64,000 bases of DNA, from the NCBI GenBank assembly GCA_028023455.1, contig JAQFVV010001007.1, positions 62,001 through 126,000 of the forward strand, read 5' to 3'. The stretch is from Epiperipatus broadwayi. Lineage: Eukaryota; Onychophora; Udeonychophora; Euonychophora; Peripatidae. Positions 59,829 through 64,000 of this stretch are shown in pieces (the stretch's first letter is position 1; every line of letters starts with the position of its first letter). The notes under the pieces were generated by a model. The model was not told the DNA's origin, made no database searches, and saw only the letters and a program-made list of their open reading frames with translations. Both the position numbers and the translations under genes were made by a program.

Positions 59829-59969
59829 TTTCAGTAATATTGTCAAGCATTGTTAGTTGAGAGATCATCACAACCATCTTGCAAGCAAGTAGTTGGTTGC
59901 AGACAGTTGTGGGTTCGCCTCCCAGATGATGCTATGACATATGAGAAAAAAAAACTTCAGTAATATTGT
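59829..59969 (+). mobile_element. tRNA-Gly-type SINE with target duplication
   Basis: TTCAGTAATATTGT occurs at 59829-59842 and 59956-59969. The insert begins CAAGCATTGTTAGTTGAGAG, has GGGTTCGCCTCCCAG as B-box region and ends GACATATGAGAAAAAAAAAC. It shares the anticodon-arm duplication with the copy at 58682. Confidence 0.88.
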
Positions 59970-60780
59970 AGGTAGTAATGCCAGAAAATAAACAGACTAT
60001 ATCCAATGAATATGTATGGTACAAAGAAATTGAAAGTGACAAACCATGTGTTGAAATAATACTAAATTTTATTTGTTAATAAATCCAATTGTGACTTATA
60101 GGATTGTTGCATGTTTTCTTTGGTTAATTCACTGTACAAAATTTTAGTATTATCCTAAGTGATTGTGTTGAGTATTTTGTAATATTTGCAATGATGCAAT
60201 AAATGAGAAAAATTGTATTTTATCTGAAAACTTTCGTAATATTGGAGATAATAATGCCAAGGAAGAAAGAGACTACATCCCATGAATAAATAATTGAAAT
60301 TGCTAATAATAGTGATAATACTGATGAACTTTATTGCTTGATATGCAAAATGATGTTTTACTTATGGTGGGTGATAAGAATGCTGATGCCAACAGGTGAA
60401 TGCCTAGGTAATTTTAGAATAGTAATAAAATTTGCTATATTTGAGTAATTATAAATATATTTCCTTAATATAGATTTTGTTTATTTGTTGTTACTAACAC
60501 TTAAATTTAAAATGGAAGATACTAATACAAAAATATCAGGTGGGTCCAAAATATGTTATTTATGTATATTCAGCAACAATTGTTATAGATATTCAAAAAA
60601 AGGAAGTAATAAGGAACAATACTAAAATTGATATATCACAAAAAAAAATTAAAAGATTAACAATTAAAAAAACTAGATGATGAAGTGGTCCAACATATAA
60701 TTGGAAATAAAATGCTATTAATACAAACATTTAGACAAGCATTAAATCTTTAAATACTTTTAAGACAGGCTTGAATGTGT
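59970..60780. other. Unassigned, with a short direct repeat
   Basis: TAATATTGKAGRTARTAATGCC at about 59960 and 60236 begins two similar ~45-bp segments (an MP(E/R)(N/K)K open start in each). A protein link such as a transposase N-terminus is possible but not supported. Confidence 0.3.
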
Positions 60781-61000
60781 ATTAAATGTGCCTTGAAATT
60801 TATAATAGCCAAGCAATGTCTTCATTTTGCCAATAGAGGGACTTCTCAAACCATGACATAAGATAGTGACTTTTATACAGATAAAAGCATCCATCTTATC
60901 TTTAACCTAACTTTCCACTTATATACACCAATCTGAAGCATCTTGATTTGAGAGCATGAAGCTGTTGTTCCATCCACTATTTAAGCCATCTATTTCCTAT
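60781..61000 (-). repeat. Dispersed repeat family C copy
   Basis: GGGACTTCTCAAACCATGAC, TTTATACAGATAAAAG and AATCTGAAGCATCTTGATTT match, in reverse, 820-960 and 61710-61800. Confidence 0.65.
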
Positions 61001-61019
61001 ACAAATTAACATTCACATG

Positions 61020-61685
61020 TTCACCAATTTCTATGCTTGCTCATAACTGTTATTAAAATAGGCAAAACTCTCTATATGTATTGCCACTCAGTGCAGTGCT
61101 CTCAGATCAAAGGCTCCTTACTCATGATGGCCATAATCCAGAAACTAGTCTGGGGATATTGGATGAGTAGGCACTAGATGGGGATTTTATGCACAAGCTT
61201 TTTGGCATCTATTAAATATTCTGGCTTGCACTGACTGGCAATACATATAGAGAGTTTTGCCTAATTTAATAACAGTTATGAGCAAGCATAGAAAATGGTA
61301 ATCATGTGATGTTTATTGGCTTAAAACCAATCCTGCCTAATAACAAAGTGATGGCTATAGTTATTAAAGAACCAAAGACACCAAAATGTATGGTTACTGA
61401 ACTAAGTTCTGACCTATATGACTATATAAGATAATGAGCTTGGATTGAAAATATTAAGGTGTTTTCAATTTAAGTCTCATAGTTTTGTAGTTAAGTAGAA
61501 ATAAAAGGTCGATGCTGGAGGATCGCATTATATCCTAAGATCTAGGTGCAGTGCTTTAGTCTGGGGATATTGGATGAGTAGGCACTAGATGGGGATTTTA
61601 TGCACAAGCTTTCTGGCATCCATTGACTACTCTAGCTTGCACTGAGTAGCAATACATATAGAGAGTTTTGTCAAATTAAAATTCA
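61020..61685 (+). mobile_element. Retrozyme-like unit A tandem
   Basis: A reverse-oriented fragment (61020-61095) joins a plus-oriented unit and most of a second one. CTGGGGATATTGGATGAGTA occurs at 61150 and 61561, so the period is 411 bp. The first hammerhead is present; the second has lost everything before TAGTC. Same inverted-plus-tandem logic as at 43.4-44.6 kb. Confidence 0.75.
61115..61156 (+). ncRNA. Hammerhead motif, G5 changed
   Basis: TCCTTA, CTCATGA (G5 to C), TGG-CCATAAT-CCA, GAAA, CTAGTC, TGGGGA. The core change predicts inactivity. Confidence 0.55.
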
Positions 61686-61689
61686 TGAA

Positions 61690-61890
61690 ATCTTATGATT
61701 TACAGGCCTATATAAGTGGAAAGATAAGGCGGCCACTCTTATCTTTATAAAAGTCATCATCTTGTGTCACGGTTTGAGAGGTCCATCTCTTGGCAAACTA
61801 GAGATATTGCTTGACTATTATAAATCTCAAGGTGCGTGATATAAGTTATAGCTTGTCTTAAAAGTATTTACATATATTTCCCATGTGCTT
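61690..61890 (+). repeat. Dispersed repeat family C copy
   Basis: Collinear with 840-1050: GCCTATATAAGT, AGATAAGGCGGCCACTCTTA, CTTGTGTCACGGTTTGAGAG, TATTGCTTGACTATTA. Confidence 0.7.
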
Positions 61891-62360
61891 AATAAGTAAT
61901 TATAAATTAAATCTTTAAATACACTTCCATAAAAAGATAAGACATTAAACTGAACTGCCCCATTCATTTTCTAGACACTAACAATGGTGATCATTCACAA
62001 TTTCTTATTCCTCCAGTAAAAAATGCCCAAATTAGACAATTTGCCTTTTGTTCCATTTTAAAAGAAGCAGTGATATTTTTTAAGAATCTATTCAATAATA
62101 AAATATGTATGAAAATATTTTATAACAAACTTTTATTTATCGCAGACTAATTATTTTTATGCACTATGTTCTGTTGCTGAATAAGATTTTTATATAGATG
62201 TACAAAATTATTTCAAGTACATCAACCTACAGTTTAAAAGATTTCACTGATGGTGTAAGAAATCTATTTAAAATAGAAAGTATATTTGCCAAATTTCATT
62301 ATGCAGAAAGAAATAAAGATGAAACTTGCAAATGATGAATTTATAAAAACAAAACTATGT
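61891..62360. other. AT-rich stretch, nothing recognised
   Basis: No feature supported. Confidence 0.5.
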
Positions 62361-62369
62361 ATTAGTCAA

Positions 62370-62465
62370 GCATTGGTGGTCGAGTGGTCAGCTGCTTTAC
62401 AAGCAGTTGTCCTGGGTTAGTGGGTTCATTTACTGGCTGATGCTATGCCACATGGAAAAAAAAAA
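62370..62465 (+). mobile_element. tRNA-Gly-type SINE
   Basis: GCATTGGTGGTCGAGTGG head, CTGCTTTACAAGCAG arm, GGGTTCATTTACTGG B-box region, GATGCTATGCCACATGG end and A run. Confidence 0.82.
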
Positions 62466-62600
62466 CAACATTACATATTATTTTTTTTTTTTGATAGAAA
62501 AAATTTCAGTGCTAAATAACCATAGCATGTTGAAATGAGGATAGAACCAAAATTATATTATAATCTGACATATGAAAAACATATATTTTAAAATAATATA

Positions 62601-62721
62601 TGCTTAATAGACTTTTTCCCCCCATATGTCAAATGCATTGACTGGGAAATGAACCCGGGCCAGGTGCTTGGAAGGCAGCTATGCTAACCACTAGGCCATC
62701 AACACTTGTTTGCTTAATAGA
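62601..62721 (-). mobile_element. tRNA-Gly(UCC)-derived SINE with target duplication
   Basis: TGCTTAATAGA at 62601-62611 and 62711-62721 flanks the insert. Minus strand: GTGTTGATGGCCTAGTGG, GCTGCCTTCCAAGCACC (anticodon TCC), CCCGGGTTCATTTCCCAG, ending in GACATATGGGG. With the copy at 9212 it forms the subfamily closest to tRNA-Gly. Confidence 0.88.
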
Positions 62722-63274
62722 TTTAATACAGGAAATTATAAGATATTACTGCAAAGTGAAAAAAAAAATCAAAGATTTTAAAATTCATATTTCCAAATAG
62801 ACTACTGAATATTAATTACACCATCAGCGGTTATTATTTCACCATTTGGTTAAAACAATTCTTTATTTTTTTGTTTTTTTACAAAATAAAATTATTTTAC
62901 ATTGTAACTTTGCTTCTATAGGTTATTAAAGATATAATTTAAAAATTGAATGTAATCTACAACCTAAAATATTAATTTTGCAAATAAAACAAATAATAAA
63001 AAATATTTGAGTGAAGACAGGTTTTATACAATGCCATATAAATATTTATTTTAATATAAACATTACATAATTAAAAGGATATAAATATTAATAATTTTAC
63101 AAAAAAATTAATACGCAAATAAAGAAATTACATTGCAAATTCAATAGTTCTGTGCAGACCCACTTATGATTTTGTATTTAATTGAACCTTTGCTTACTTT
63201 TAAAACTGAAACCTATGTAATAAAATTGCAATGTAAAACCTGTTTAAAAAATAAAGCATAAAATTAATTTTCAG
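62722..63274. other. AT-rich stretch upstream of a possible exon
   Basis: No feature supported. If 63275 is an exon start, this is intron sequence. Confidence 0.35.
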
Positions 63275-63504
63275 ATACTTTTCAATTCAATTATTTTTTG
63301 GCATTAACAAATGCAACTGGAAATATGATACCAGCATTGTTCAATTCTGGAGAAAGATTAAAACTTGCAAATTATTTTAAAAACATTACAGAAATGGAAG
63401 ATGATTCAGACATGAATAAAATTAATAAGAAATTTGATTGTACAAATAAATTGTCAATTAAGACAAAATATCGTACAAAAAAAACAACAACAAGAGGAAT
63501 ATGA
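63275..63504 (+). CDS. Possible terminal exon of an unidentified gene
   Basis: ATTTTCAG at 63267-63274 is a plausible splice acceptor. From 63277 the frame is open to TGA at 63502-63504: TFQFNYFLALTNATGNMIP, then ALFNSGERLKLANYFKN, an acidic EMEDDSDMN and a basic KTKYRTKKTTT end. Unlike the other small frames, the composition is protein-like and not dominated by Ile/Phe/Leu/Tyr. I do not recognise the family. No upstream exon was found, and it could equally be a transposon remnant. Confidence 0.33.
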
Positions 63505-64000
63505 AAATATTTTATAAAATAACCTATTCATAGATTTTATACTTTACAATTGTGTAAAATAATTAAAAAAAATAATGCTACCATAAAAGTGTAAAGTGAC
63601 AAGAAAATCTATAAAAGATGACAAAAGTTCCATAATAGAAAACAGCTTGTTTCTATACTAATAAAATAAAATGACATAATTATTGGAAAAAAAACATGAA
63701 TATATATTTATAGAAAAATAAAATAGGAATAAAAAACAATATAACAAAGTAGAGCTTATCATTGCTACAAAATGTTTTGAAATTCAAAATGCTTCAAAAG
63801 AAGTAGAGAATCATACATATAAAGCAATATGAAATTTAAAAAGGGGTGAAATTATTATACATACTTTAAAAAAAGCAGTTGAAAATTAACTGCCAATGAT
63901 CTATAAGCTAAATGTTTAAATTTAAAGACATACAAAATGATTCAAAAATTACAATAGTGATATAATTTTTATAAAATAAGAGAAAATATATTAAAAATTA
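63505..64000. other. AT-rich stretch, nothing recognised
   Basis: Would be 3' UTR and flank if the preceding exon is real. No strong AATAAA signal right after the stop. Confidence 0.4.

Noticed and set aside
60250-60400. MPRKKETTSHE... and ELYCLICKMMF as a transposase or zinc-finger gene
   Set aside because: Too short, interrupted by a stop, and only a loose resemblance to a Cys-rich motif.

Overview
The window is a gene-poor, strongly AT-rich (about a quarter G+C by eye) piece of a nuclear genome from an invertebrate animal. It has no bacterial gene layout, no dense ORFs, many microsatellites, tRNA-derived SINEs, Penelope-like retroelements (PLEs), RTE-type LINE tails, an hAT transposon and piggyBac-like MITEs. 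A mollusc, perhaps a cephalopod, is my guess, but nothing here decides it. No complete host gene was found. The only candidate host coding segment is a short open stretch behind a possible splice acceptor at 63275-63504.

The main theme is retroelements that carry hammerhead-ribozyme (HHR) motifs. About twenty loci show the pattern CUGANGA - short hairpin - GAAA - very short stem III - UH, often with a matching stem I. Several keep an intact catalytic core, notably 56376-56419 (-) and 43990-44031 (-). HHRs are known from PLE terminal repeats and from metazoan 'retrozymes'. At 43.4-44.6 kb, ~453-bp non-coding units sit head-to-tail and then inverted, each with one HHR, as expected for retrozymes or PLE pseudo-LTRs. 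A second HHR-like variant has extra or changed bases in the core. It occurs at four places, two of them about 50-65 bp downstream of a PLE GIY-YIG coding fragment.

Layout. 0-5.8 kb: piggyBac-like MITEs and a PLE 3' end with an HHR-like motif. 6.5-16 kb: tRNA-Gly SINEs, a third MITE and hairpin elements. 17-23.3 kb: inverted and foldback repeats, three with HHRs. 24.7-25.1 kb: a LINE remnant. 29.7-31.7 kb: decayed PLE 3' ends. 31.8-35.1 kb: a decayed 3.26-kb hAT element with 8-bp target duplication, itself hit by a SINE and by an HHR element. 35.8-37.7 kb: a PLE foldback dimer between two RTE tails. 39-41 kb: SINEs and HHR repeats. 43.4-44.6 kb: the retrozyme-like array. 47.6-48.3 kb: a PLE fragment with two HHR-like motifs. 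50.0-54.8 kb: an RTE tail, the longest open reading frame (a 227-codon PLE GIY-YIG region), its pseudo-LTR-like repeat, and a second PLE lineage. 54.9-62.7 kb: inverted repeats, another retrozyme-like tandem, MITE end and SINEs.

The genes do not form a host pathway. The functional logic is that of autonomous elements (PLE, RTE, hAT) and likely non-autonomous passengers (SINE, MITE, HHR units). Two blocks (50408-50516 and 59205-59500) look like assembly or consensus errors.
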